A stretch of DNA of 64,000 bases, from positions 54,355 through 118,354 of the forward strand of contig CAZKQB010000002.1 in the NCBI GenBank assembly GCA_964554795.1, written 5' to 3'. Under the pieces are notes generated by a model, which saw nothing but the letters and a program-made list of their open reading frames with translations, searched no databases and was not told the DNA's origin. Position numbers and translations under genes: made by a program. This document shows positions 48,885 through 58,524 of this stretch, one piece after another (the first letter of the stretch is position 1; every line of letters begins with the position of its first letter). The stretch is from SFHK01 sp964554795. Its GTDB lineage: Bacteria > Bacillota > Clostridia > Christensenellales > Aristaeellaceae.

Positions 48885-50837
48885 CTACGCTTCCTCGCGC
48901 ACCCACACGAGCATTTCGCCCGCGCCACGGTTGTTCCACGCGTAATACGGCACAAACACCGCGCGCACGTCTTCCTTTACGGGCGCATGACGGTCGCAGT
49001 AGATTTCGTATTCGTCCCAGCCTGTTTCCGTCAGGCGTTTCGCGTCGCAGACAAGCGTGGGAATGCCGCCGAGCATAGCCTCATCCCTACGCAATTCAAA
49101 TTTTGCATCCGCGCGCACAGATAGGGAGGGAAGGCTTGCGCCGTTGTCGATCTCCTCCAGGCAGTAGACGACCGGGCCGCGCTGCACGGCGATTTTTCCG
49201 ATGTCGGCACGAATGCGCGGATGCGCCCGAACTACCGCCACCGGCATGTCCATATCGAATTCCACCTCATCACCCGTCTGCCAGTCACGAGTAAGGAACA
49301 AATAGCCGTTATCCATGATCGAGCGTGCATATTCGCCATTCACGTTCAGCCGATACGTCTTGCACCACGCAGGAATGCGCAGTGCCAACGTCATGCCCGG
49401 GAACGCCTTCCGGATCCGCACGCTTACGCGGCCGTCCCACGGATAGCCGGTTTCAACGGCAAACGCCGTCTCTCCGTCCTCCAGCGCAACCTGCGCCTCG
49501 CAGGATGTGAACAGTGTAACGTAAACCGTATTCGCCTTCTGATACAGCACGCTGCCCGGCAAGGACGAAATCATGCGCGCCAGATTCGGCGGGCAGCAGG
49601 CACAGCCGAACCACTTCTGTCGCTCGCTGCGAATATGTGCAAACTGCTGGTTGCTCGCGCTGCGTGCCGGCCACGACTCCAGCGGATTCACGTAGAAGAA
49701 GCGATCGCCCTTCAGGTTCATGCCGCTGATGGTTCCGTTGTACAGAAGCCGATCCATCACGTCGCCATATTCACCGCGCGGGTCAAGCCGCATCATGCGC
49801 TGTGCGAAGAAATACAGCGAAATGGCCGCGCAGGTCTCGCCGTAAATAAGATCGTTCGGCAGGTCGTCGTCCATTGTGAACGCCTCTCCATAGGCAGACT
49901 GCCCAATTGCGCCGGTAATGTACATCTGCCTACGGGTAATATCCTTCCACATCGTCCTGCAGGCCTCCACCAGGCCCTCATCGCCCGTTTCGCGCGCCAC
50001 GTCCGCCATGCCGGAAAGCAGATAGCCCTGCCGCACAGCGTGACCAAGCGCCTTCTTCTGCTCGCGCACCGGAGCGCCTGCCTGATAGTAGCGATTTCCG
50101 GCATACGGTCCGCGCGACCAGCCATGGTCGTCACCGCGCTTTTCCGCCTCAACATCGAAATACTGCGGTGCCTGGCCGCGCTGTTCGACGAAATAGCGCG
50201 CAAGCTTTAAATGCTTTTCATCGCCCGTCACTTCATACAGCTTAACAAGTGCCAGCTCGATTTCCTCATGGCCGGGATAGCCCTTCACCTTGCCGTCCTC
50301 CGCGCCGAAGCGAGCACCGATACAGTCCACATACCGAATGGCGACATCCAGCAGGCGGCGCTTTCCGGTTGCGCGGAAATAGGCCACGGCAGCCTCGATC
50401 AGATGTCCCGCGCAGTATAGCTCATGGTTGTCGCGCAGGTTTGTCCAGCGCTTGTCAAGGCCGGTAAGTATATAGTAGGTATCCAGATAGCCGTCCGGCT
50501 GCTGCGCCTCTTCCATCAGTTGAACGGTTTCGTCGATATGCCGTTCGGTTTCCGAATCCTTCTTCCACACCAGCATATGTGCGGCCGCCTCGACCCATTT
50601 AAACAGATCACTGTCCTGAAACACGCGGCCGCCGTGCGAATCTCTGGTTCTCCCTGCGGCAGCTCGCAAATTGCGAATGCAATAGCTCGGCTCCGCGCCG
50701 GGCACATTGTCATTCAGCGCTTTCCACTGATATGGAATGATGTTTTCCGATGCAAGCCGCATCAGATTCCGAAAAAACGATTCGGAAATGGTCACGCTTT
50801 GGGAGCTCACGGGATGAACGCCGTTCAATTCGGCCAT
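48885..50837 (-). CDS. GH127 beta-L-arabinofuranosidase family protein
   Basis: 650 residues, DUF1680/GH127 family, cytoplasmic (no signal). GH127 enzymes such as HypBA1 remove beta-L-arabinofuranose using a zinc-bound cysteine nucleophile. The zinc/nucleophile residues are visible: G-E-T-C (about 335) and C-A-C-C-P-P-N-L-A-R (about 415), after the catalytic-domain segments D-S-D-L-F-K-W-V-E and Q-Q-P-D-G-Y-L-D-T-Y. The N-terminal barrel and C-terminal beta domains are complete. It lies 28 bp below a small secreted-protein gene and upstream of fucI on the same strand, pointing to plant-glycan use. Confidence 0.93.
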   Translation of the reverse strand: MAELNGVHPVSSQSVTISESFFRNLMRLASENIIPYQWKALNDNVPGAEPSYCIRNLRAAAGRTRDSHGGRVFQDSDLFKWVEAAAHMLVWKKDSETERHIDETVQLMEEAQQPDGYLDTYYILTGLDKRWTNLRDNHELYCAGHLIEAAVAYFRATGKRRLLDVAIRYVDCIGARFGAEDGKVKGYPGHEEIELALVKLYEVTGDEKHLKLARYFVEQRGQAPQYFDVEAEKRGDDHGWSRGPYAGNRYYQAGAPVREQKKALGHAVRQGYLLSGMADVARETGDEGLVEACRTMWKDITRRQMYITGAIGQSAYGEAFTMDDDLPNDLIYGETCAAISLYFFAQRMMRLDPRGEYGDVMDRLLYNGTISGMNLKGDRFFYVNPLESWPARSASNQQFAHIRSERQKWFGCACCPPNLARMISSLPGSVLYQKANTVYVTLFTSCEAQVALEDGETAFAVETGYPWDGRVSVRIRKAFPGMTLALRIPAWCKTYRLNVNGEYARSIMDNGYLFLTRDWQTGDEVEFDMDMPVAVVRAHPRIRADIGKIAVQRGPVVYCLEEIDNGASLPSLSVRADAKFELRRDEAMLGGIPTLVCDAKRLTETGWDEYEIYCDRHAPVKEDVRAVFVPYYAWNNRGAGEMLVWVREEA

Positions 50838-50865
50838 AAAATTTCCTCCTTTGTTCGATTGCGCG

Positions 50866-51348
50866 TCAAGCCGCCGTTTCCGCAGCGGCCGACGTAATTT
50901 CTATGGTGTGCAGTCTTCCAAACACGTAGTATTCCAACCATCCGCTGCGCACCTCCCGTGCCGAGCGGGTAAACACGCGCGCTGAAAACGTGTTCCGGCC
51001 AAACGACGGAATATCCTTTGGCCCACCGTCAAGGCTCAGAAGCACGAGGTCGCCGTCGACGCTCTTCACCTGCAGTTGCGCCCACTCGCCTGCGAACAGC
51101 GAGTAATTGCTCACCTCCACATCGATGGTCACGACATAATAGGCCTGAATCGTGTCCAGCGCAGTCACGCCCTCCAACTTCCCGTCCTGCACCATTTGCT
51201 GAACGGCTGCGAAGTCCTCGGGATACGCGCTCGCGGATTCCACCCTCACGCTGACCTCGGCGGGCAGCCTGGATGACCAGACGTAGTAGCCCACGAAAAG
51301 CAATAGCGCCGCTGTGAGCCCAGTCAGAAATTTGGCAATTGTTTTCAT
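50866..51348 (-). CDS. small membrane-anchored or secreted protein, unknown
   Basis: 160 residues. A single N-terminal hydrophobic segment (about 5-25) precedes an all-beta-looking domain with no recognised motif (E-V-S-N-Y-S-L-F, F-S-A-R-V-F-T-R-S). It may be an anchored extracytoplasmic domain. The ATG at 51346-51348 is preceded by GGAAGG; the longer frame to 51618 runs into the polA region. It diverges from polA and may be co-transcribed with GH127. Confidence 0.7.
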   Translation of the reverse strand: MKTIAKFLTGLTAALLLFVGYYVWSSRLPAEVSVRVESASAYPEDFAAVQQMVQDGKLEGVTALDTIQAYYVVTIDVEVSNYSLFAGEWAQLQVKSVDGDLVLLSLDGGPKDIPSFGRNTFSARVFTRSAREVRSGWLEYYVFGRLHTIEITSAAAETAA

Positions 51349-51419
51349 ACGATACCTTCCTTGCTTTGCTTGTTTTCTATTGTAGCATGACCGCCAGGAA
51401 ATGTCCATATACAAACTGT

Positions 51420-51448
51420 TTGCGTTTTTCGCGCCAATGCTGTATAAT
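51420..51448 (+). promoter_or_regulatory. promoter of polA
   Basis: TTGCGT (51420-51425), 17 bp, TATAAT (51443-51448), with a GGAGG 29 bp downstream. Confidence 0.65.
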
Positions 51449-51487
51449 AGAGTATGAATGATTATAATCAGCACTCGGAGGATGCTT

Positions 51488-54064
51488 ATGGCGGAAAAAA
51501 TCGTGCTTGTGGACGGATACAGTCTGCTGTATCGCGCATTCCACGCCCTTCCCCTGATGGACAACGGCGAGGGGCAATACACCAACGCTGTATACGGCTT
51601 TCTTTCGATGCTGCTCAAAGTGCTCTCGGAGGAAAAGCCGACCTATTGCGCTGTCGCCTTCGACGAGCACGCACCTACATTCCGGCACCTGCGCTACGAA
51701 GCCTACAAGGCTGGTCGCGCGCCTACGCCGGAGGAAATGCGCCCGCAGATTCCCGCTGCGCGCGAAATTCTTGAAAAAATGCACATTGCCCAGCTAAGCC
51801 TTGGCGGCTACGAAGCCGACGACCTTCTAGGCACCGTCAGCCGCCTATGCGAGGAAACCGGCGTAGATTGCCTGATCGTGACCGGCGACCGGGACAGCTA
51901 TCAGCTGGCGGGCGAGCGCACGACAATCCTATATACGAAAAAGGGGATTTCCGAAACGGAGCGCGTAACGCCCCAATGGATTTATGAGAAATACGGTGTC
52001 ACACCCGCGCAGATGATCGACGTAAAGGGACTGATGGGCGACAGCTCCGACAACATTCCCGGCGTACCCGGAGTGGGCGAGAAGACGGCGACAAAGCTGG
52101 TCGCTCAGTACGGTACGCTGGAAAGTGCGCTTGAGAACGCCCCATCCATGAAGGGAGCGCTCAGACAGCGCCTGATGGACAATGACGCGCAGGCTCGCGA
52201 AAGCAAGTTTTTAGCCACGATCGACCGTCATGCTCCCATCGAGTTTCGCTTTGAAAGTTGCCGAGTAGGCGACCTGTCCGGCGGACTGGATGCGATGCGC
52301 CGCCTGAAGCTGCGTTCGCTCGTCGAGCGCGTACAAGCACTGAAGCCGGAAGCGCCAAAGGAGGCGGCTCCCGTGCCCACAAAGCAGAGGACAGTTTCCA
52401 TAGAAGGCGCCGCTGCACTGAAGACGCTGCTTGCCCAATGGTTTGAAAATCCGCCGGACGTTATCGCTCTTCACATCGGCGAATTCCTTTCCGCCGCAAC
52501 GACGGACGGACGCCGTCTTCGGTGCGAAATCGGCGGCACGCTGCTCTCGCCAGGCCTGACCGACGAGGAAATCGCGAACGCGCTGCGTCCCATCGAATGC
52601 TCGAACACAACCCGCGTCGTGATGCATAATATGAAGGCGTATCCCGGTAGCCTTCATCGCCTTGAGGGGCGCGCCGACGATACGATGCTTGCCGCTTACT
52701 CGCTGAATCCCCAGAAGAGCGCGCTCTCACCGGAGGATGTATGCGCCGCGATGAGCCTTCCCTTCGACGCAAACTGCCCTGCTGCCAGCCTGCTAGCACT
52801 GGCAGACGCGCTAAAGGAAGCCCTCGTGCGCGACGAACTGACGAGTCTGTACAACACGATCGAAATGCCTTTGCTGTTCGTTTTGCACGACATGGAGCGC
52901 GCCGGTTTCCGCGTGGATGCGGATTATCTTCAGCGGCTGGGCGAGCTGTACACGCAGCGGCTGGACGAGACCGTTGCCCGCATACGAACGCTCGCCGGGG
53001 AAGCCGCGCAATCCGTAAACCTGAATTCCCCCAAGCAGCTTGCAAAGCTGCTGTTTGACGACCTTCGTATCCCTGCGCCGGGCGGCAAAAAGAACCCCGG
53101 CACCTCCGCTGAGGTGCTTGAGGAATTGGCGGCAGATTATCCTATCTGCGGGCTGATCCTGGAATACCGCAAGTATCAGAAGCTGAACAGCACCTATGTC
53201 TCGGCGCTTACGCGTATGCGCAATGCGGACGGACGAATTCATACCTCGTTCGAGCAGGCAGTAACCGGCACGGGACGCATTTCCTCGCGCGAGCCGAATC
53301 TGCAGAACATCCCGGTACGCACGGAGCTGGGGCGCGAAATCCGTCACGCCTTTGTGTCCGAGCCTGGCTGGCGGCTGGTGGATGCGGACTATTCGCAGAT
53401 CGAGCTGCGCGTTCTGGCGCATATGTCGGGTGACACTGGCATGCAGGCCGCATTTCTTCACGACGAGGACATTCATGCCCGCACCGCCGCCGAGGTCTAT
53501 GGCGTTCCGATGGAGGCAGTTACGCGCGAAATGCGCTCCGCTGCCAAGGCCGTGAACTTCGGTATCGTGTACGGCATCAGCGATTTCGGCCTTTCGCGCA
53601 ACATCGGCGTTTCCCGCAAGGAGGCCGCCGAATTCATTGAGCGCTACTTCAGCCGCTATCCCGGTGTGAAGCGCTATATGGATGAGCAGGTGCGTCTGGG
53701 GCGGGAGCAGGGCTATGTCACAACGCTTTTCGGCCGTCGGCGCTATCTGCCGGAGTTAGAAAGCAGCGCGTATACGATGCGCGCCTTCGGCGAGCGTGCC
53801 GCAATGAATAGCCCCATTCAAGGCACGGCTGCAGACATCATCAAGCTGGCGATGATTCGCGTGCACGACGCACTGAAGGCGCGTGGCCTTCGGGCGCGGC
53901 TGATTTTGCAGGTGCACGACGAGCTGATTGTCGAAGCGCCGGACGACGAGCTAGAAGCCGTGCGCGCGCTGCTGCTCGACGGCATGGAATCGGTCGTTCA
54001 TCTGAACGTTCCGCTGAAGGCGGAGCTTTCTACGGGAGGAAACTGGAATGAGTGCAAATCGTAA
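51488..54064 (+). CDS. polA: DNA polymerase I
   Basis: 858 residues. Residues 1-295 are the 5'-nuclease domain (L-V-D-G-Y-S-L-L-Y-R-A at 6-16, G-D-S-S-D-N-I-P-G-V-P-G-V-G near 180). The middle domain has lost the 3'-5' exonuclease carboxylates, as in many Gram-positive enzymes. The polymerase domain has D-A-D-Y-S-Q-I-E-L-R, K-A-V-N-F-G-I-V-Y-G and the final V-H-D-E-L. It works in Okazaki-fragment processing and repair. A GGAGG at 51477-51481 lies 6 nt before the ATG at 51488 and abuts another ATG at 51482, so 51488 is chosen. The end overlaps coaE by 17 bp. Confidence 0.96.
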   Translation: MAEKIVLVDGYSLLYRAFHALPLMDNGEGQYTNAVYGFLSMLLKVLSEEKPTYCAVAFDEHAPTFRHLRYEAYKAGRAPTPEEMRPQIPAAREILEKMHIAQLSLGGYEADDLLGTVSRLCEETGVDCLIVTGDRDSYQLAGERTTILYTKKGISETERVTPQWIYEKYGVTPAQMIDVKGLMGDSSDNIPGVPGVGEKTATKLVAQYGTLESALENAPSMKGALRQRLMDNDAQARESKFLATIDRHAPIEFRFESCRVGDLSGGLDAMRRLKLRSLVERVQALKPEAPKEAAPVPTKQRTVSIEGAAALKTLLAQWFENPPDVIALHIGEFLSAATTDGRRLRCEIGGTLLSPGLTDEEIANALRPIECSNTTRVVMHNMKAYPGSLHRLEGRADDTMLAAYSLNPQKSALSPEDVCAAMSLPFDANCPAASLLALADALKEALVRDELTSLYNTIEMPLLFVLHDMERAGFRVDADYLQRLGELYTQRLDETVARIRTLAGEAAQSVNLNSPKQLAKLLFDDLRIPAPGGKKNPGTSAEVLEELAADYPICGLILEYRKYQKLNSTYVSALTRMRNADGRIHTSFEQAVTGTGRISSREPNLQNIPVRTELGREIRHAFVSEPGWRLVDADYSQIELRVLAHMSGDTGMQAAFLHDEDIHARTAAEVYGVPMEAVTREMRSAAKAVNFGIVYGISDFGLSRNIGVSRKEAAEFIERYFSRYPGVKRYMDEQVRLGREQGYVTTLFGRRRYLPELESSAYTMRAFGERAAMNSPIQGTAADIIKLAMIRVHDALKARGLRARLILQVHDELIVEAPDDELEAVRALLLDGMESVVHLNVPLKAELSTGGNWNECKS

Positions 54065-54686
54065 AGAAGTATTCATTGTCGGCCTGACGGGCGGCATTGC
54101 CTCCGGAAAATCGGAGGCAGCAAGGCATCTTTCAACGTTGGGCGCATGCTGCATCGATGCCGACGCCATCTCTCACGCGCTCACCGCGCCGGGCGGTGCG
54201 CTGCTCGGCATCATCCGGGAAACATTCGGCGACGAGGTTTTTCTGCCGGACGGTTCGCTGAACCGCCGTGCGCTGGGTGAGGTCGTGTTCAGCGATCCCG
54301 CAAAACGCCTTGTTCTGGATTCGATCACGCATCCTGCCATTCAAAAGGCCGTCATGGATGACATTGAACGCGCAGCAACCGAGGGCAAAAGCTTGGTTTT
54401 CATCAATGTGCCGCTGCTGTTTGAAACCGGCATGGATGCGCTTTGCGACGAAACGTGGCTGATTTCGCTGGATCGTGCCACGCAGGCTGAGCGTCTGATG
54501 GCACGCGATAGCTTGACCCGTGAGCAGGCAGAGGCACGCATTGATTCCCAGATGCCGCTGGAGGAAAAGGAACGCCGCGCCACCGTCGTGATCGACAACC
54601 GCCGCTCTGTGGAAAAGCTGAATTCAGAGGTTGGCAACTTGTATCAGGCGCTGAAAAAGCGCGTTGAACGAATGGAGAATGAATGA
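54048..54686 (+). CDS. coaE: dephospho-CoA kinase
   Basis: 212 residues. P-loop G-L-T-G-G-I-A-S-G-K-S (residues 12-22), D-A-D-A-I-S-H (about 38-44), R-R-A-L-G near 78, I-T-H-P-A-I and the lid with R-M/L-M-A-R-D are as in CoaE, which phosphorylates dephospho-CoA in the last step of CoA synthesis. It overlaps polA by 17 bp and the next gene by 4 bp. The order polA-coaE-lytic transglycosylase is common in Clostridia and Bacilli. Confidence 0.96.
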   Translation: MSANRKEVFIVGLTGGIASGKSEAARHLSTLGACCIDADAISHALTAPGGALLGIIRETFGDEVFLPDGSLNRRALGEVVFSDPAKRLVLDSITHPAIQKAVMDDIERAATEGKSLVFINVPLLFETGMDALCDETWLISLDRATQAERLMARDSLTREQAEARIDSQMPLEEKERRATVVIDNRRSVEKLNSEVGNLYQALKKRVERMENE

Positions 54687-55261
54687 AGAAACGAAGGAAA
54701 CGGCGTCCCCGTCTCATCCCTTTGGCCATTCTCGCGTTGCTTGCCGTCCTGTTTGTCGCGGTATATCCGCGCATGGCGGCGCACTCGCAGTATCCCGTGC
54801 GGTATGAGACCGAAATCCGTGAGGCTGCGGAGGTCTATTCGCTGGATCCCGCGCTGCTCGCCGCCGTCGCACGCATCGAGTCCAGCTATCGTGCCGACGC
54901 ACGCTCCTATGCGGGCGCGCTTGGACTGATGCAAATCATGCCTGAGACCGGTGCATGGATCGCAGAAAAGCGCGGCGAGCGTGACGTATTCAACGATGAC
55001 CTGCTGCTTGATCCTGAATCCAGTCTTCTGTACGGCGGGTGGTACATACGTTATCTGCTGGACGAATTCGGCGGCGACTTCACCTGTGCCGTGGCGGCAT
55101 ATCACGCCGGACAGGGTGCCGTACGCAAATGGCTGCAGAACCCCGCCTATTCCCCGGACGGCCTCACGCTGTCCTCCTTCCCCACCGACGCTCCCAGAAC
55201 TGGACATTACGTTTCGAAGGTACGAAAAGCCTATGATTACTATCATGAAAAATACCGGTAA
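54683..55261 (+). CDS. membrane-anchored lytic transglycosylase (SLT domain)
   Basis: 192 residues. An Arg/Lys-rich N-terminus and one membrane helix (about 10-30) anchor an SLT domain. Catalytic Glu lies in A-R-I-E-S-S-Y (about residue 66), followed by G-A-L-G-L-M-Q-I-M-P (about 78-87) and A-A-Y-H-A-G-Q-G (about 138-145). It cleaves peptidoglycan glycan strands, forming 1,6-anhydro ends. Its ATG overlaps coaE (ATGA). Confidence 0.94.
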   Translation: MKKRRKRRPRLIPLAILALLAVLFVAVYPRMAAHSQYPVRYETEIREAAEVYSLDPALLAAVARIESSYRADARSYAGALGLMQIMPETGAWIAEKRGERDVFNDDLLLDPESSLLYGGWYIRYLLDEFGGDFTCAVAAYHAGQGAVRKWLQNPAYSPDGLTLSSFPTDAPRTGHYVSKVRKAYDYYHEKYR

Positions 55262-56786
55262 GCATGCGTTCTGTCTGCTACTTGCACTGGCAATAGCCAT
55301 CTTTTCCCCTCTGTCTCCCGCTGTGCGCGCAGCCAATGCGGATCGATTTGTCATCGGTCTCGTTTCGGAAAGCGGCGCGCCCATCAATCCCTATCTGTGC
55401 ACGCAACGCGACTTGATCAATATCAACGAGCTAATTTTTGAAAGCGTGCTCACGCTGGATGATAACCTCCAACCCACAAGCGAGCTTGCACTTTCGTGGA
55501 CGCAGAGCGGAAAGACCTTCGTTTTCAAGCTGCGCGACAACGTGCGCTTTCACGATGGTTCCTACCTGTCTGCGCAGGACGTGTACGCCTCCTTTGAATA
55601 CATCCGCGCGCTCGGCGAAAGCAGTCCGTACTATACCCGCTGCCAATACATAAGCTCCATTGAGGTCACCGACACCAACACGCTCACCGTCACCGGCAAA
55701 TACGAAAGCTATCTGACGCTCTACGCCATGACCTTTCCCGTAGCCCAGCGCGACAGCGTATCGTGGAATCTGCCCTGCGGAACCGGCCCCTACTGGTATA
55801 TGAACTACGAGGCCGACTGGCTGCTGGTGGATGCAAATCCGTACTGGTGGAAGGTCGCGCCGACAATCTCCCACATCTACGGCTACCGCTATAATGAAAC
55901 CGGAGATGCGCTGAAGGCGCTGAGTATCGGCGAAATTGACGCGCTCGCCACGCGCTCGCAGACGGCGGCGCTCGGCCGCCTGCTCAGCGACCGTACCAGC
56001 GTAGACTATACGACGCTCACGTATGAGATGCTGATTCCCAACATCAAAAAAACGCTGTTTGAAAACGTCAACACCCGCAAGGCCCTGATGTACGCCATTG
56101 ATGTAACCACGCTGGCCTCTAACATCTACATGGACATGGTCACGGAATCCGAGGTGCCCGTACCGCCCGGCAGCTGGCTGTACGAGCCGCAGTCCGCTAT
56201 TTATTTCGAATCGCAGGAACGCGCACTCCAGCTGCTCTACGCAGCCGGGTGGGGAGACTACAACAACGACGGCATCCTCGACCGCGTCGTAGATGGCGTG
56301 CTTTTGCAGTTTGAGTTTACGCTGCTTACCTACGTGGACGATACGGCCGCGACGCGCACCCATGCTGCCGATTTGATCTGCGATCAACTGCGGCCGCTGG
56401 GCATCAATATCACCGTGAAGACCGACACAAAGGCCAACGTTCAGAAAGCTTTGAAAAACGGGAACTTCGACATGGTGCTCGGCGCCGTAAACACGTCCAT
56501 CCTGCCCGACCTCACATTCCTATGCAATTCCAGCGGGCGCATGAATTACTCGGGGTACTCTGACGTAGGAATGAACAATCTGCTGACCAACATCTACGAA
56601 ACCACCGATGAGGCGCAGTTCAAATACCTTTTCAGCCAGCTTCAGCTGAAAGTTTCGGACGATCTGCCCTTCCTCGGCCTGTTTTTCCGCAAGGGTACTC
56701 TGATGACTACCGCAAACGCAGTCGGCTTCAGCCCCGTCCTCGAATCAGACGCGCTGAATGGAATCGAATATCTAGAATTCGAATAG
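55233..56786 (+). CDS. ABC transporter substrate-binding protein, peptide family (SBP_bac_5)
   Basis: 517 residues. A signal peptide (hydrophobic to about residue 28, A-V-R-A-A) is followed by a type-5 solute-binding protein: I-F-E-S-V-L-T-L-D near 65, F-K-L-R-D-N-V-R-F-H-D-G (about 90-101), G-T-G-P-Y-W near 180 and N-T-R-K-A-L-M-Y-A-I-D near 280. It would bind oligopeptides, nickel or a similar ligand outside the membrane. No lipobox is seen. No permease or ATPase genes adjoin it. The start is uncertain: ATG at 55233 (overlapping the transglycosylase by 29 bp) or ATG at 55245; ribosome sites are weak. Confidence 0.85.
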   Translation: MITIMKNTGKHAFCLLLALAIAIFSPLSPAVRAANADRFVIGLVSESGAPINPYLCTQRDLININELIFESVLTLDDNLQPTSELALSWTQSGKTFVFKLRDNVRFHDGSYLSAQDVYASFEYIRALGESSPYYTRCQYISSIEVTDTNTLTVTGKYESYLTLYAMTFPVAQRDSVSWNLPCGTGPYWYMNYEADWLLVDANPYWWKVAPTISHIYGYRYNETGDALKALSIGEIDALATRSQTAALGRLLSDRTSVDYTTLTYEMLIPNIKKTLFENVNTRKALMYAIDVTTLASNIYMDMVTESEVPVPPGSWLYEPQSAIYFESQERALQLLYAAGWGDYNNDGILDRVVDGVLLQFEFTLLTYVDDTAATRTHAADLICDQLRPLGINITVKTDTKANVQKALKNGNFDMVLGAVNTSILPDLTFLCNSSGRMNYSGYSDVGMNNLLTNIYETTDEAQFKYLFSQLQLKVSDDLPFLGLFFRKGTLMTTANAVGFSPVLESDALNGIEYLEFE

Positions 56787-56824
56787 CACCTCTGAAAAAA
56801 GCTCCCGCCATGAAGTATCCGCAA

Positions 56825-56874
56825 AAGCGATAAATCCTCCGTATGATTTCGATCATGCGGAGGATTTATCGCTT
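56825..56874. terminator. strong hairpin terminator after the substrate-binding protein
   Basis: AAGCGATAAATCCTCCG pairs perfectly with CGGAGGATTTATCGCTT, extended by ATGA/TCAT across one mismatch. No long T run follows, but the stem is very stable and lies between convergent genes. Confidence 0.75.
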
Positions 56875-56957
56875 CTTCCAACCCCATTAGCAGCAAATGG
56901 TTTATCTTTGCATAGCGCCCGACAGGCTGCTATTTCATGCGTCTGTCAAATTGCCTT

Positions 56958-57503
56958 TTATTTTTCCAAATCCCAAACAATCTGATAGGTCTCATCCTGG
57001 AATACCAATTCTCCCGAAGCCAGCAGCTCTTCCTGCATGCAGCCCCGCTTTTCTACAATTAGCCTACCATTTCGCAGATTCAATCTATAATCAAACTGCC
57101 CTCGATCTGATTTCTCAAAGCTTGTTCCGGTTGCGTAGTCGTAAATAATAAAACGATCATCAACCAATCCCGAGCCGAGACTGGTTGTTGAACAAAGCTC
57201 CGGATTACCGTCGCCATTCAGGTCGCAGAAATACACACTCCAGATCGGCCAACCGGTATAGAGGGTTCTGGCTTCCTCGTCCGTAATAGCCTCAAGCGTT
57301 CCGCTATTCCAGCGAAACGTGACGCCGGGAAATTCATCCAGACTGATCTCCTTAACCGTATTCCAAAGCATTTCATCTCCGTTGAGGCAGTCAAACCATT
57401 TCGTCGCAACGAGATGTCCTTCATCCTCGGATTCCTTTTTCCCGCAGCCTGCCAATGATAGGGTAAGTGCAAGCAACAGCAGCATGGATATTGTCTTTTT
57501 CAT
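56958..57503 (-). CDS. lipoprotein of unknown function with a calcium-loop-like motif
   Basis: 181 residues. A signal peptide ends in L-A-G-C, a good lipobox. A D-L-N-G-D-G-N-P-E-L segment (about 93-102) resembles the calcium loop of FG-GAP/VCBS or dockerin-like repeats, and is followed by a small beta domain. Function unknown. The gene is more AT-rich than its neighbours, which may signal recent acquisition. Confidence 0.75.
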   Translation of the reverse strand: MKKTISMLLLLALTLSLAGCGKKESEDEGHLVATKWFDCLNGDEMLWNTVKEISLDEFPGVTFRWNSGTLEAITDEEARTLYTGWPIWSVYFCDLNGDGNPELCSTTSLGSGLVDDRFIIYDYATGTSFEKSDRGQFDYRLNLRNGRLIVEKRGCMQEELLASGELVFQDETYQIVWDLEK

Positions 57504-57545
57504 ATTCTACCTCTCTGTAACAATTTCCAACTTATCTCATACCTT

Positions 57546-57574
57546 AAAAAACGCCCGAACATTTCCGTCCGGGC
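57546..57574 (-). terminator. terminator after the 207-residue secreted protein
   Basis: On the minus strand GCCCG and CGGGC pair around a 12-nt loop and are followed by GTTTTTT. It ends transcripts from the gene at 57703-58326. Confidence 0.75.
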
Positions 57575-57702
57575 ATTCTCTGTATCAATTAGAGATTATT
57601 CCTTTTAAGCGCCTGCCCGGCCATCGCTTTGCCTTTTTCCCTGCGACCAGCTTCTAACACTCACTGATTTATGTGCGCAGAGGAAAGTTCTTTTGAGGGC
57701 GA

Positions 57703-58326
57703 CTATTTTCCAGAATCGCTCTTGCTCTGCATCTGGAACGTGGACAGCACGACCTCGGCAATCTGCTGCGTTGCGCCCGTGAACGTGAAGATGTACATAT
57801 TCTCTCCGACCACCATATAATACTGGCGGATTTCATAGCCGTTGTAATCCGCGCCAATATACAGAAGGTTGGCAATCGAATTATATTCGTATTTCCCGCA
57901 GTCTTCCGAGAATTTGATGCCGGGATACTGCGCGCTGAGCGCATTTTTGAATGCGTCCAGTGAATCGATTAAATCCTCGTTGCTGGCTCCGTCGGCTTTT
58001 CCGTAGTGCAGAACCATGTTTGCGCCGTCGGCGGACGCAGCGATCAGCACGTCGTTTTCCGCCGTCATTTTCTTTCGAATTCCGTCCACATCCATATCCG
58101 GAAGCAGCTCGCTCGCCTGATCCAGATTCTCCTGATGGGATCCTGCGCCAATCAACGCCCACTCAGCAGGTACGCCAACATAATAGCCTGCGTAGGGACT
58201 GATGTAGCCATGCATCAGAATGCCCTCGTCCTCTGCCTCCGAGGGCGTCGCCGCCGTTTCAGCCATTACCGGCAGACACGCAAGCAGTATGGAAAGCGTA
58301 AGCAAACATGCGAAAACTCTCTTCAT
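57703..58326 (-). CDS. secreted protein of unknown function
   Basis: 207 residues. Signal peptide (M-K-R-V-F then hydrophobic, ending A-E-T-A near residue 24) and a soluble domain with no recognised motif; the segment Y-Y-V-G-V-P-A-E-W resembles small PsbP-like or lipoprotein domains that read 'ycs...P..W', and the end I-A-E-V-V-L-S-T-F fits that type. The GGAGG at about 58337-58341 supports the ATG at 58324-58326. It has its own promoter and terminator. Confidence 0.72.
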   Translation of the reverse strand: MKRVFACLLTLSILLACLPVMAETAATPSEAEDEGILMHGYISPYAGYYVGVPAEWALIGAGSHQENLDQASELLPDMDVDGIRKKMTAENDVLIAASADGANMVLHYGKADGASNEDLIDSLDAFKNALSAQYPGIKFSEDCGKYEYNSIANLLYIGADYNGYEIRQYYMVVGENMYIFTFTGATQQIAEVVLSTFQMQSKSDSGK

Positions 58327-58355
58327 TTTTCGTTTCCCTCCCATTCATCGGATTC

Positions 58356-58384
58356 ATCATAGCACAAATAACCGCCAAAAGCAA
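58356..58384 (-). promoter_or_regulatory. promoter of the 207-residue secreted protein gene
   Basis: On the minus strand, TTGCTT (58379-58384), 17 bp, TATGAT (58356-58361). Confidence 0.65.
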
Positions 58385-58466
58385 CGCATAAACTGGAGAA
58401 TTCATCTTTCATTCTATCCCGCGCCCACAATTTGACGTTTTTTTACCAAATTTCAGACCAAAAAAC

Positions 58467-58492
58467 GGAACCTCTATAGAAACACGTGCGTC
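58467..58492 (+). promoter_or_regulatory. ECF-type promoter of the VanW-domain gene
   Basis: GGAAC (58467-58471), 17 bp, CGTC (58489-58492) followed by TAA: the pattern of many ECF sigma promoters. The ECF sigma operon at 7 kb is a candidate regulator. No good sigma-A promoter is seen here. Confidence 0.5.
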
Positions 58493-58524
58493 TAAGAAAC
58501 ACCAATGATCCGGAGGTGGAATTC

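Noticed and set aside
51488..54064. Loss of the 3'-5' exonuclease residues in DNA polymerase I as a novelty
   Set aside because: Inactive proofreading domains are common in Gram-positive PolA enzymes.
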